This document shows, in pieces, positions 27,855 through 35,980 of a stretch of DNA of 42,421 nt. Under the pieces are notes generated by a model. The model saw only the letters and a list, made by a program, of their open reading frames with translations. It was not told the origin of the DNA and did no database searches. A program made the translations under genes and the position numbers. The stretch comes from Microbacteriaceae bacterium (lineage in GTDB: Bacteria > Actinomycetota > Actinomycetes > Actinomycetales > Microbacteriaceae): NCBI GenBank assembly GCA_947453475.1, contig CANGGK010000004.1, forward strand, positions 1-42,421, written 5' to 3'. Each line of letters begins with the position of its first letter. Position 1 is the stretch's first letter.

Positions 27855-28693
27855 TGCCTGAAGTTCAACTACTCGGCGGCGTAGACATCCGTGAATTGGC
27901 TGCTCGGCTCGACGTCACACCCACTAAAAAACTTGGGCAAAACTTTGTGACCGACCCAAACACTATTCGCCGCATCGTCAACGCTGCCAAACTAAGCGGT
28001 GCCGAAACCGTAGTCGAAATCGGCCCCGGCCTGGGCTCGCTGACTCTCGGTTTGCTCGAGGTTGCTAAGAAAGTTATTGCCGTCGAGATCGACCCAAAGA
28101 TGGCCGCCGAGCTTGAGGCCACGATTGCAAAGCGTGCGCCGGGCACCGATTTCACCTTGGTACGCAATGATGCACTCAAGGTCACCGAACTGCCGTCAGC
28201 GCCGGACGCCTTGGTGGCTAACCTGCCTTACAACATTTCGGTGCCGGTACTTTTGCATTTCTTGGAGCACTTCTCGAGCCTGCAGACCGGTTTGGTGTTG
28301 GTTCAAGCCGAGGTAGCGCACCGACTGGCAGCGACACCCGGTTCAAAAATCTACGGTGTGCCTAGTGTGAAGCTAGCCTGGTATGCCGACTCGGCGCTAG
28401 CCGGCAATGTGGGTCGAAACGTTTTCTGGCCGGTTCCCAACGTTGATTCGGCATTGGTTTACTTCTCGAAGCGTGCCGTTCCACTTGGCGATGAAACTCT
28501 TCGCCTGGCTACCTTCGAAGTTGCCGATGCGGCTTTCGGCCAGCGACGCAAAACCCTTCGACAGGCTCTAGCGGTTTGGGCTGGTTCACCAGCCGAGGCA
28601 GAACGCATTCTGATTTCTGCCGGGGTTAGCCCCCAGGCTCGTGGTGAAGAACTTGACGTTCACCAATTCGTCGCGATTGCAAAGGCAAAATAA
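27854..28693 (+). CDS. ksgA: 16S rRNA dimethyladenosine transferase
   Basis: A 279-residue SAM methyltransferase that dimethylates the two adjacent adenosines in helix 45 of 16S rRNA. KKLGQNF opens the fold, motif I is EIGPGLGS (about 55-62), and the catalytic motif IV is NLPY (from N123). ATG 27854 is chosen because GGAGGGG (27843-27848) precedes it and it overlaps the tatD stop; the earlier ATG in frame lacks such a site. Its stop overlaps the next gene by one base. Confidence 0.97.
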   Translation: MPEVQLLGGVDIRELAARLDVTPTKKLGQNFVTDPNTIRRIVNAAKLSGAETVVEIGPGLGSLTLGLLEVAKKVIAVEIDPKMAAELEATIAKRAPGTDFTLVRNDALKVTELPSAPDALVANLPYNISVPVLLHFLEHFSSLQTGLVLVQAEVAHRLAATPGSKIYGVPSVKLAWYADSALAGNVGRNVFWPVPNVDSALVYFSKRAVPLGDETLRLATFEVADAAFGQRRKTLRQALAVWAGSPAEAERILISAGVSPQARGEELDVHQFVAIAKAK

Positions 28694-29250
28694 TGGCACT
28701 TTTTAAACGTGACTTACCTCCAATTGACCCGAACATCGAGGCCGATAAGGTCGTGAAAGAAACCGGGCACCAACGTGAAGAGTGGTTTGCTCTGCTCGAC
28801 GAACAACAGGCTTTTATTTGGACGCCAAAGCAGATCTCTGTCTGGTTGAAGAAACGAACAAAGCTTGGCGAATGGTGGGCCGAATCAATCGGGCTTGCCT
28901 ATGTTGAAGCCCGCGGTTTGGCTAAGACTTCTCAGCAGGCAACCGGGCGATTTACTTTCACCATGAAGCGCGAATTTCAAGTTGAAATGTCTCGCCTCTA
29001 CACGGTTATCAATGATGTTCAGTCATGGGTGGTTTTCGACCGACCGCGCGTCTTGACCGCAAAGGGCGGCAAGATTTCATTCGCCTTCGACGATAAGACT
29101 CGTGCCCACATTCATTTTGTGGTCAAGGATGGCGGTGCCATCGTGCTTCAGATTCAACACGAACTGATTCCTACCGAAGCCGGCATCAAGCCACGTGATC
29201 TTTATTGGCGTGAAGTGCTAGCTGGCGTTCAACGCAGACTCGAGATCTAG
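28693..29250 (+). CDS. DUF4287-like plus SRPBCC-like protein
   Basis: A 185-residue cytoplasmic protein. Residues about 22-85 (HQREEWFALLDEQ, then GEWWAESIGLAYVEARG) resemble the DUF4287-type helical module, and residues about 90-185 (FTMKREFQVEMSRLYTVIND, then IQHELIP and YWREVL) look like an SRPBCC/AHSA1 lipid- or hydrophobe-binding fold. It overlaps ksgA and ispE by one base on each side, so it is tightly co-expressed with rRNA methylation and isoprenoid genes. A ligand-binding role is likely, but nothing names the ligand. A stand-alone DUF4287 gene occurs at 40622. Confidence 0.7.
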   Translation: MALFKRDLPPIDPNIEADKVVKETGHQREEWFALLDEQQAFIWTPKQISVWLKKRTKLGEWWAESIGLAYVEARGLAKTSQQATGRFTFTMKREFQVEMSRLYTVINDVQSWVVFDRPRVLTAKGGKISFAFDDKTRAHIHFVVKDGGAIVLQIQHELIPTEAGIKPRDLYWREVLAGVQRRLEI

Positions 29251-30182
29251 TGTCTGTATCTCGTTCGGTAACCGCATCGGCTCCAGGCAAAACCAACCTA
29301 TTTTTTACCGTCGGCCCACTTCAGGCAGATGGCTTTCACGATGTAGCAAGCGTTTATCTAGCCCTTGATCTTCGCGAAGAAGTGACGGTCAGCGCGGCCG
29401 ACGATTGGTCGGTAGTTGTCTCGGGCAACGTTTCGGTCGAGCAACTGGAATCTGTGCCAACCGGCCCAGAAAACCTAGTCGTAAAAGGCGCCCATCGGGT
29501 AGCCGAGCTAGCCGAAATCTCGGCTCAACCGCTGGCATTTGAAATTGACAAACATGTGCCAGTAGCCGGTGGAATGGGTGGGGGTTCGGCCGACGCAGCA
29601 GCGGCGCTAGTTGCCGTCAACTCGCTCTGGAATGCCGGTGTCGAGGGCAAGCTATTTGATTCGGTATCTCTAGGGGCCGACGTTCCATTTGCACTGGCTG
29701 GCGGGGTAGCCGTTGGCCTCGGCCGAGGCGAAAAACTCACCCAGATTTCAGATGTAAAACCTCTGCACCTGGTGCTGGTTATCAGCGCCGAGGGGCTAAG
29801 CACCCCGGCTGTCTATAAGCGCTTGGATGAACTGCGTGCTGCCCGTGGAATCGACCCAACTGAAGCCGAAAACGCGATGATTTCTAAGGCGCTCATACTT
29901 GCTTTGCAATCAGGTGTTCCAGAGCGCATCGCACCACTGCTCAAGAATGACTTGCAAGAGGCAGCGCTCGATCTGCGCCCTGATTTGCAGGCGACTATCG
30001 ATGCGGGCCTGGCCGGTGGCGCCCTTTCTGGTTTCGTGTCAGGTTCTGGCCCAACAGTCGCGTTTCTAGTCGCCGACGCGAACGAGGCCGAAGAGCTAGC
30101 TCAAAAACTTCACGCGAGTGGCCACAACGCCATCGCAACCTCCGGCCCTTCAGCCGGCGCATTCATCCGAGAAGAGGACTAA
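29250..30182 (+). CDS. ispE: 4-diphosphocytidyl-2-C-methyl-D-erythritol kinase
   Basis: A 310-residue GHMP kinase of the MEP pathway for isoprenoid precursors. APGKTNLFF at residues 11-19 includes the substrate-binding Lys; the glycine-rich ATP loop PVAGGMGGGSADAA is near 104-117, and GSGPTVAFL near the C-terminus is motif 3. GTG start in a TAGTG overlap with the previous gene; stop in a TAATG overlap with the ABC-F gene. Its products feed polyprenyl-phosphate carriers used by the PMT enzyme. Confidence 0.97.
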   Translation: MSVSRSVTASAPGKTNLFFTVGPLQADGFHDVASVYLALDLREEVTVSAADDWSVVVSGNVSVEQLESVPTGPENLVVKGAHRVAELAEISAQPLAFEIDKHVPVAGGMGGGSADAAAALVAVNSLWNAGVEGKLFDSVSLGADVPFALAGGVAVGLGRGEKLTQISDVKPLHLVLVISAEGLSTPAVYKRLDELRAARGIDPTEAENAMISKALILALQSGVPERIAPLLKNDLQEAALDLRPDLQATIDAGLAGGALSGFVSGSGPTVAFLVADANEAEELAQKLHASGHNAIATSGPSAGAFIREED

Positions 30183-32032
30183 TGGCTCACCTACTCGGCG
30201 CAGAATCGCTGACCCTGGAGTTTCCGACTAAAAAGGTTTTCGACAACATCACCATTGGCGTTAACGAGGGTGATCGCATTGGCATCGTCGGCCGCAATGG
30301 TGACGGCAAGTCGACACTGCTAAAGCTTCTTAACCGCCGCCTCGAACCGGATGCTGGGCGAATTACACACCGCAACGGTCTAACCATCGGGCTTCTAGAT
30401 CAGGCTGATGTAATCGACCCTGGGCAGACCATCGGTCAGGCGGTAGTCGGAGATATGCCAGAGCACGAGTGGGCTGGAAACGCCAAAATTCGCGACGTTA
30501 TCGGTGGCCTCCTAAACGACCTCGACTGGCAACAGCAGGTTGGGGCGCTATCTGGTGGCCAGCGTCGCCGTGTGGCACTCGCAAAACTTTTGGTTCAAGA
30601 CCTAGACATCGTGATGCTCGATGAGCCGACCAACCACCTCGACATCGAGGGTGTGGCCTGGCTTGCCCGGCACCTAAAGAGTCGCTGGTCAAACACTTCT
30701 GGTGGCCTGATTGTGGTTACTCACGACCGCTGGTTCCTCGATGAGGTTTGCAACCTCACCTGGGAGGTTCACGATGGCGTGATCGAGCCTTTCGAGGGTG
30801 GCTACGCCGCCTACATTTTGCAGCGCAACGAGCGCGACCGCAGTGCCGCTGCCTCGGAGGCTCGTCGTCAGAACCTAATGCGCAAAGAGTTGGCTTGGCT
30901 GCGCCGAGGTGCGCCGGCCCGAACTACAAAACCTAAATTCCGCATGGATGCCGCTGCCGAGCTAATCGCCAACGAGCCAGAGCCGCGTGACCGCGTGGCG
31001 CTCTCGAAGTTGGCAACTCAGCGCCTGGGCAAAGACGTTGTCGATGTCGAAGACATGAGCTATTCAATCGACGGCAAAGAACTACTTCACGACGTAACCT
31101 GGCGCCTCGGCCCCGGTGACCGCGTCGGTCTCGTTGGTGTGAACGGTGCGGGTAAGACCACCCTGCTGAAGCTCATTCAGGGAACCCTCGAACCCACCGA
31201 GGGTCGAATCAAGCGCGGCAAGACCGTGAACATCGCCATCTTGAGCCAAGAGGTTCGTGAGCTCGATGAATTCCACGGCGAGCGCATCTTTAGCCTCATC
31301 GCCCGCGAGAAGTCGTTCTTTGTTGTCGACAAGAAAGAAGTTGGCATCGGCCAGCTCGTTGAGCAGCTTGGATTCACGCAGGCTCAGTTGCAAACCCCGA
31401 TTGAAGACCTCTCTGGCGGTCAGCGTCGCAGGCTTCAGTTCTTGCGTCTTCTTTTTGGTGAGCCAAACGTGCTCATCCTTGACGAGCCAACCAACGACCT
31501 AGATACCGACATCCTGGCTGCCATGGAAGACCTCTTGGATGGCTGGCCGGGCACGCTCATTGTGGTCAGTCACGACCGTTACCTCCTTGAGCGAGTAACC
31601 GATCAGCAATACGCATTGCTTGGCGATGGAAACCTGCGTCACCTAACCGGCGGCGTTGACCAGTATCTAGAACTTCGCAAGCATTCGCTAAGTGGCAAGG
31701 CGGCGCAGGCCGAAACCAGTCGCTACGGAATCGACACTAGTACCGGTGGAGAATCGGGCGCAGACCCAGCTGTCGCAAGTTCCGCCGCTACTAAGCCCTC
31801 GCTTACTGGCGCAGCACTTCGCGATGCCGAGAAGAACTTGGCTCGCCTAGAGCGGGGTCTCGAGAAGATTTCGGTTGACGAGGCCAAGCTGCACCTAGAC
31901 ATGGCGGCTCACGACCCGGGTGATTACGAGGGGCTTGCCAAGTTTGTGGCGAAGCAAACCGAGCTGAATGACAAGCGCGACCAAATGGAACTTGAGTGGC
32001 TCGAGACTTCAGAGCTTTTAGGGCAGAAATAG
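30182..32032 (+). CDS. ABC-F family ATPase (Uup-like)
   Basis: A 616-residue soluble protein with two ABC cassettes and no membrane domain. First cassette: Walker A GRNGDGKST (37-45), LSGGQ near 123, DEPTNHLD near 147. Second: GVNGAGKTT near 319, LSGGQ near 411, DEPTNDLD. A charged linker joins them, and a coiled-coil tail (about 540-616) resembles the Uup C-terminal domain. ABC-F proteins work on ribosomes or, for Uup, on DNA intermediates; drug resistance is less likely in this housekeeping operon. Last gene of the TAATG-linked chain. Confidence 0.94.
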   Translation: MAHLLGAESLTLEFPTKKVFDNITIGVNEGDRIGIVGRNGDGKSTLLKLLNRRLEPDAGRITHRNGLTIGLLDQADVIDPGQTIGQAVVGDMPEHEWAGNAKIRDVIGGLLNDLDWQQQVGALSGGQRRRVALAKLLVQDLDIVMLDEPTNHLDIEGVAWLARHLKSRWSNTSGGLIVVTHDRWFLDEVCNLTWEVHDGVIEPFEGGYAAYILQRNERDRSAAASEARRQNLMRKELAWLRRGAPARTTKPKFRMDAAAELIANEPEPRDRVALSKLATQRLGKDVVDVEDMSYSIDGKELLHDVTWRLGPGDRVGLVGVNGAGKTTLLKLIQGTLEPTEGRIKRGKTVNIAILSQEVRELDEFHGERIFSLIAREKSFFVVDKKEVGIGQLVEQLGFTQAQLQTPIEDLSGGQRRRLQFLRLLFGEPNVLILDEPTNDLDTDILAAMEDLLDGWPGTLIVVSHDRYLLERVTDQQYALLGDGNLRHLTGGVDQYLELRKHSLSGKAAQAETSRYGIDTSTGGESGADPAVASSAATKPSLTGAALRDAEKNLARLERGLEKISVDEAKLHLDMAAHDPGDYEGLAKFVAKQTELNDKRDQMELEWLETSELLGQK

Positions 32033-32076
32033 CGCCATTTATCTGGCAGACTTGAGGGGTGGGCGAAAGCTCACGT

Positions 32077-32147
32077 TCCCCTATGGTGTAATGGCAACAC
32101 TCCGCCCTTTGGAGGCGGCTTTCTAGGTTCGAGTCCTGGTGGGGGAG
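32077..32147 (+). tRNA. tRNA-Gln (anticodon UUG)
   Basis: A 71-nt cloverleaf: acceptor TCCCCTA/TGGGGGA, D arm GTGT/ACAC, anticodon stem CCGCC/GGCGG with loop CTTTGGA giving UUG, T arm CTAGG/CCTGG. CCA is not encoded. It lies between the ABC-F gene and glmU. Confidence 0.96.
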
Positions 32148-32167
32148 CAGTTCAACTGAGGAGCAAA

Positions 32168-33592
32168 ATGGGCGAACAGCACCTAGCAGTGGTTGTCTTG
32201 GCAGCTGGCGCTGGCACTCGCATGAAGTCTTCGACGCCGAAGGTAATGCATGAGATCGCCGGTCTACCACTTCTCGGCCACGCCCTGGCCACCGCAAGCT
32301 CTCTTGGTGCCGCTCACGTGGTTCCGGTTATTCGCCACCAGCGCGACCTAATCGCTAACTACATCGAAACTTACTTTCCACACGCAGTCATTGCCGACCA
32401 GGATGAAGTGCCAGGTACTGGCCGAGCCGTCGAGTGTGCACTGAACGCACTTCCAGAAGACTTCACCGGTGCCGTAGTTGTTACTAGCGGCGACGTACCC
32501 CTGCTTGACGTTGCCACCCTCGAATCGCTTATCGACGCCCACCTAGCCGGTGGCTTCTCGGCAACCATCCTCACCTCGATTGTCGAAGACCCAGCCGGTT
32601 ACGGTCGCATCATTCGCTCGAACGACGGCAAGTTCATCCAGATCATCGAAGATCGCGATGCCGATGCCGAACAGCTCGAAATCACCGAGGTAAACGCGGG
32701 CGTTTACGTTTTTGACGCGGCCTTGCTTCGTAACGCTCTGACTAAGGTTGGTTCGCACAACGCTCAGGGCGAAAAATACCTAACCGATGCTGCTGCCGAG
32801 TTGATCCACGAAGGTTTCAAGGTGCAGGCGCTCGCCGTAGCCGACAACTGGTTGGTCGCTGGCATCAACGACCGCGTGCAGCTAGGTGAAGTTGCTGCCG
32901 AACTCAACTACCGCATTTGCGAGGCTTGGCAGGTGGCCGGCGTAACCATCCAAGACCCTTCTTCGACCTGGATTGACGTCACCGTTCAGCTCGCCCAAGA
33001 TGTCACAATTTTGCCTGGCACCTACCTGCAGGGTTTCACCAAGATTGAAACCGGTGCCGTGGTTGGCCCAGAGGTTGTTTTGGTCGACGTCGAGGTTGGC
33101 GAGGGCGCCAAGGTCGTAAAGACTCACGCGACCGGTTCAAAGATTGGCGCTGGCGCAAGTGTCGGCCCGTTCTCTTACCTTCGCCCTGGCACCGAGCTTG
33201 GTGCCGATGGCAAAATCGGAACCTTCGTAGAAACCAAGAACGCCAAGATCGGCGCCGGAAGCAAGGTTCCGCACCTGAGCTATGTAGGCGATGCAACCAT
33301 TGGTGAAAATTCAAACATTGGCGCCGGCACCATTTTTGCCAACTACGACGGTGTTAAGAAGCACGCTAGTTCGATCGGTTCGCACGTTCGCACCGGCTCG
33401 CACAACGTGTTCGTAGCACCTATTACGATTGGAGATGGAGCCTACACGGCTGCCGGAACCGTCGTTCGCAAGGATGTCGAAGCAGGCGACCTTGCAATGA
33501 ATGTTGCTCCACAGCGAAATCTGGCCGATTGGGTAATTGCCAAGCGACCAGGCACCGCAGCAGCAGAAGCCGCCCACAAGGCAAAGAACTAA
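32168..33592 (+). CDS. glmU: Bifunctional GlmU (UDP-GlcNAc synthesis)
   Basis: A 474-residue enzyme that acetylates glucosamine-1-phosphate (C-terminal domain) and uridylylates it (N-terminal domain) to UDP-GlcNAc for peptidoglycan. The nucleotidyltransferase signature LAAGAGTRMKSSTPK is at 11-25. The left-handed beta-helix covers about 265-455, with hexapeptide repeats and the SYVGDATIGENSNIGAG segment. A GAGGAG ribosome site precedes the ATG, 20 bases after tRNA-Gln. Confidence 0.98.
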   Translation: MGEQHLAVVVLAAGAGTRMKSSTPKVMHEIAGLPLLGHALATASSLGAAHVVPVIRHQRDLIANYIETYFPHAVIADQDEVPGTGRAVECALNALPEDFTGAVVVTSGDVPLLDVATLESLIDAHLAGGFSATILTSIVEDPAGYGRIIRSNDGKFIQIIEDRDADAEQLEITEVNAGVYVFDAALLRNALTKVGSHNAQGEKYLTDAAAELIHEGFKVQALAVADNWLVAGINDRVQLGEVAAELNYRICEAWQVAGVTIQDPSSTWIDVTVQLAQDVTILPGTYLQGFTKIETGAVVGPEVVLVDVEVGEGAKVVKTHATGSKIGAGASVGPFSYLRPGTELGADGKIGTFVETKNAKIGAGSKVPHLSYVGDATIGENSNIGAGTIFANYDGVKKHASSIGSHVRTGSHNVFVAPITIGDGAYTAAGTVVRKDVEAGDLAMNVAPQRNLADWVIAKRPGTAAAEAAHKAKN

Positions 33593-33620
33593 AGAACCTC
33601 AATTGAGACTGGAGAACCCA

Positions 33621-34595
33621 TTGGAAGTTACGACGAACAACTCGAAACGTCTGGTTCTGGTCAGCGGTCGCGCTCATCAAGAGCTCGCCCAAGAGGTTGC
33701 CGACATCCTTGGCACCAAACTTCTGCCAACCACCGCCTATGACTTTGCCAATGGCGAGACCTTCGTTCGCTACGAAGAATCGGTTCGTGGTGTTGACGCA
33801 TTCGTAATCCAGGCTCACCCAGCCCCAATCAACCACTGGATCATGGAGCAGCTGCTCATGGTTGACGCTTTGAAGCGCGCTAGCGCAAAGCGAATCACCG
33901 TGGTTGCCCCATTCTTCCCTTACGCCCGTCAAGACAAGAAGCACAAGGGTCGCGAGCCAATCTCGGCTCGTCTGATGACCGACCTGTTCAAGGCCTCTGG
34001 CGCAAACCGACTAATGTCGGTTGACCTTCACACCCCACAGATTCAGGGCTTCTTCGATGGCCCGGTTGACCACCTTTGGGCGCTTCCGATGCTTGCCGAT
34101 CACGTTGCAGAGCGTTTCGGCCACGAGGCAATCACAGTTGTTTCACCAGACTCGGGCCGCGTTCGCGTCGCCGACATCTGGGCAGACCGCCTTGGTGCAC
34201 CGCTAGCCATCATCCACAAGCGCCGCGACCCAGACCGCCCAAACCAGGTCGAAGCTCACGAGCTCGTTGGTGACGTCAAGGGGCGCACCTGTTTGCTTGT
34301 CGACGACATGATTGACACCGCAGGCACCATCGTTGCGGCCGCCGAAGCGTTGAAGGCAAACGGAGCTGCTCGCGTTATCGTCGCAGCTACCCACGCGGTC
34401 TTCTCGCCACCTGCCGTAGAGCGTCTTTCGAGCGGTGCGGTCGACGAGGTTATCGTCACCAACACCTTGCCGATTACCCCAGACAAGCAGTTCTCGAACC
34501 TAACCGTGCTGTCGATTGCTCCGCTAATCGCGGCGGCAATCAGTGCAGTGTTCGGCGACGACTCGGTGAACTCGTTGTTCCCAGGCCACGCCTAG
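33621..34595 (+). CDS. prs: Ribose-phosphate pyrophosphokinase
   Basis: A 324-residue enzyme making PRPP from ribose-5-phosphate and ATP for nucleotides, His and Trp. Landmarks: PYARQDKKHKGREPISARL, VDLHTPQIQGFFDGPVDHL, PDSGRVRVADIWADRLG and the PRPP loop VDDMIDTAGT. The start is TTG 33621, six bases after GGAG; no ATG or GTG lies at the family's usual start, and the longer frame runs into glmU. Co-transcribed with glmU. Confidence 0.96.
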   Translation: MEVTTNNSKRLVLVSGRAHQELAQEVADILGTKLLPTTAYDFANGETFVRYEESVRGVDAFVIQAHPAPINHWIMEQLLMVDALKRASAKRITVVAPFFPYARQDKKHKGREPISARLMTDLFKASGANRLMSVDLHTPQIQGFFDGPVDHLWALPMLADHVAERFGHEAITVVSPDSGRVRVADIWADRLGAPLAIIHKRRDPDRPNQVEAHELVGDVKGRTCLLVDDMIDTAGTIVAAAEALKANGAARVIVAATHAVFSPPAVERLSSGAVDEVIVTNTLPITPDKQFSNLTVLSIAPLIAAAISAVFGDDSVNSLFPGHA

Positions 34596-34619
34596 ACACA
34601 AATCGCTTCGTCTCTCGGG

Positions 34620-34648
34620 TTGCCCAATAGCGGGCAGCCCGTTAGACT
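34620..34648 (+). promoter_or_regulatory. rplY promoter
   Basis: TTGCCC at 34620-34625 and TAGACT at 34643-34648 with 17 bases between. Start expected near 34655, giving a leader of about 124 bases. It overlaps a hairpin-forming GC repeat at 34616-34641. Confidence 0.5.
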
Positions 34649-34654
34649 TTAACC

Positions 34655-34778
34655 AGACAACGGCGAGGGCTCCATCAGGAGCCGTTATCGACGGGGCATT
34701 TAGCCGGTAATGCGGCAGGTATCCTCGCGTTTTAGCTTGAGTTGAGACCAAAACAAAAATCCGATTGGAAATATTCTT
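34655..34778 (+). promoter_or_regulatory. Foldable 5' leader of rplY
   Basis: This stretch could fold as a three-way junction: outer stem GCGAGG (34663-34668) with CCTCGC (34723-34728), enclosing GGCTCC/GGAGCC (34668-34683, ATCA loop) and GCATT/AATGC (34696-34713). A weak GGAAA ribosome site stands at 34767-34771. Ribosomal proteins often control their own mRNA through such leaders. Fold and role are inferred by eye. Confidence 0.4.
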
Positions 34779-35351
34779 ATGAACACTGCTGCAAAGCTAG
34801 ACGCAACTATCCGCACCGCATTCGGCAAGGGCGCTTCACGTCGCGACCGCGCTGCTGGCCGCACCCCAGCCGTAATCTACGGTCACGGCGCAGAGGCTCG
34901 TCACATCACCGTTGACGCCAAGGAAGTTGCACGTATCCTTCGTCACAAGAACGCTGTTATCGACCTAAACCTTGATGGCAAGGTTGAGTCAGTTCTAGTA
35001 AAGAGCGCCAGCAAGGATGCAGTTACCCAGATCATCGAGAACATCGACCTTGTTGGCCTAGTTGTCGGCGAGCGCGTTCACGTTGAGGTTCCTGTTCACG
35101 TTGTAGGCGAGTCGCTTTCAGGCACCGTTATCGACCTTGAGCACAAGACCGTGAAGCTAGAAGTTGCTGCAACCAGCATCCCTGACTTCGTAGAGGCAAT
35201 CTTCGACAAGCAGGGCGCTGGCTTCCACGTTCTTGCAAAGGACCTAATCGTTCCTGCAGGCGCAAAGCTAGAGCTTGCTGCTGACGAGCTAATCGCTTCG
35301 GTTGTTGCAACCGCAGCTGGCCACGCAGCAGACCTAGCCTCAGCAGAGTAA
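34779..35351 (+). CDS. rplY: 50S ribosomal protein bL25 (Ctc/TL5 form)
   Basis: A 190-residue protein. Residues 1-93 form the L25 domain that binds 5S rRNA (FGKGASRRDRAAGRTPAVIYG), and about 95-185 the TL5/Ctc-type beta domain of the long form. The Ala-rich tail is normal. A separate promoter and a long leader precede it. Its stop is four bases before the presumed pth start, so the two are coupled. Confidence 0.96.
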   Translation: MNTAAKLDATIRTAFGKGASRRDRAAGRTPAVIYGHGAEARHITVDAKEVARILRHKNAVIDLNLDGKVESVLVKSASKDAVTQIIENIDLVGLVVGERVHVEVPVHVVGESLSGTVIDLEHKTVKLEVAATSIPDFVEAIFDKQGAGFHVLAKDLIVPAGAKLELAADELIASVVATAAGHAADLASAE

Positions 35352-35355
35352 TCAG

Positions 35356-35940
35356 CTGTCTAACTCGGCTTATCTAATAGTCGGGCTCGGTAACCCCGGG
35401 CCCGACTATTCTGCTAACCGGCACAATGTTGGCCAGATGGCGCTTTCGGTTTTGGCCGATCGTCTGGGCGCAACATTCAAGAGCCACAAATCACACGCAT
35501 CGGTAGCCGAAGCTCGAATCGGTGCCGGTGGGCCGAAGGTCATCCTGGCCAAGCCTGGCTCTTACATGAACACCAGCGGTGGCCCGGTGACTTCGCTTAT
35601 GAAGTTTTACGACATCGACATCGCGCACGTGATCGTGCTGCACGATGAGCTAGACATTCCGGCCGAAGACGTGCGCATCAAACTCGGTGGCGGCCACGGC
35701 GGTCACAACGGCCTGCGCGACATCATCGCAGCCTCGGGTTCAAACGAGTTTTCTAGGGTTCGCATCGGCATTGGCCGCCCTCCCGGCCGCATGGATACCG
35801 CCGACTTCGTGCTCAAAGATTTTTCATCTACCGAGCGCAAGGGTTTACCTGTCACTCTCGAAATCGCTGCCGATGCGGTTGAGGCAATCGTTGTCGATGG
35901 CGTGCTAGCCGCCCAGAATAAGTTCAATACCGCCAGCTAA
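35356..35940 (+). CDS. pth: Peptidyl-tRNA hydrolase with apparent CTG start
   Basis: About 194 residues, releasing tRNA from peptidyl-tRNAs that fall off the ribosome; essential in bacteria. The active-site residues are at the very N-terminus: N13 in GLGNPG and catalytic H23 in RHNVG, then HDELDIP and GGGHGGHNGLRDI. These lie upstream of the first ATG (35437), in an open frame that contains no ATG, GTG or TTG back to the stop at 35335-35337. CTG at 35356 puts the start exactly where family members begin and has AGAG seven bases before it, four bases after rplY. An ATG-started product would lack the catalytic His and be inactive. Confidence 0.88.
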   Translation: MSNSAYLIVGLGNPGPDYSANRHNVGQMALSVLADRLGATFKSHKSHASVAEARIGAGGPKVILAKPGSYMNTSGGPVTSLMKFYDIDIAHVIVLHDELDIPAEDVRIKLGGGHGGHNGLRDIIAASGSNEFSRVRIGIGRPPGRMDTADFVLKDFSSTERKGLPVTLEIAADAVEAIVVDGVLAAQNKFNTAS

Positions 35941-35968
35941 CGCGGAATACCTAGCCAATAAACGAACT

Positions 35969-35974
35969 TAGACT
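35969..35974 (+). promoter_or_regulatory. -10 box for leaderless mfd mRNA
   Basis: TAGACT, six bases (TACCTT), then GTG 35981; no ribosome site. Same hexamer as the rplY -10. Confidence 0.5.
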
Positions 35975-35980
35975 TACCTT

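Noticed and set aside
33423-33944. 173-residue minus-strand open frame over glmU/prs
   Set aside because: Spans two well-supported plus genes and has no family features.
34616-34641. Hairpin after prs as an intrinsic terminator
   Set aside because: The 10-bp stem is good but no T tract follows, and it overlaps the likely rplY -35 box; kept only as part of the promoter region.
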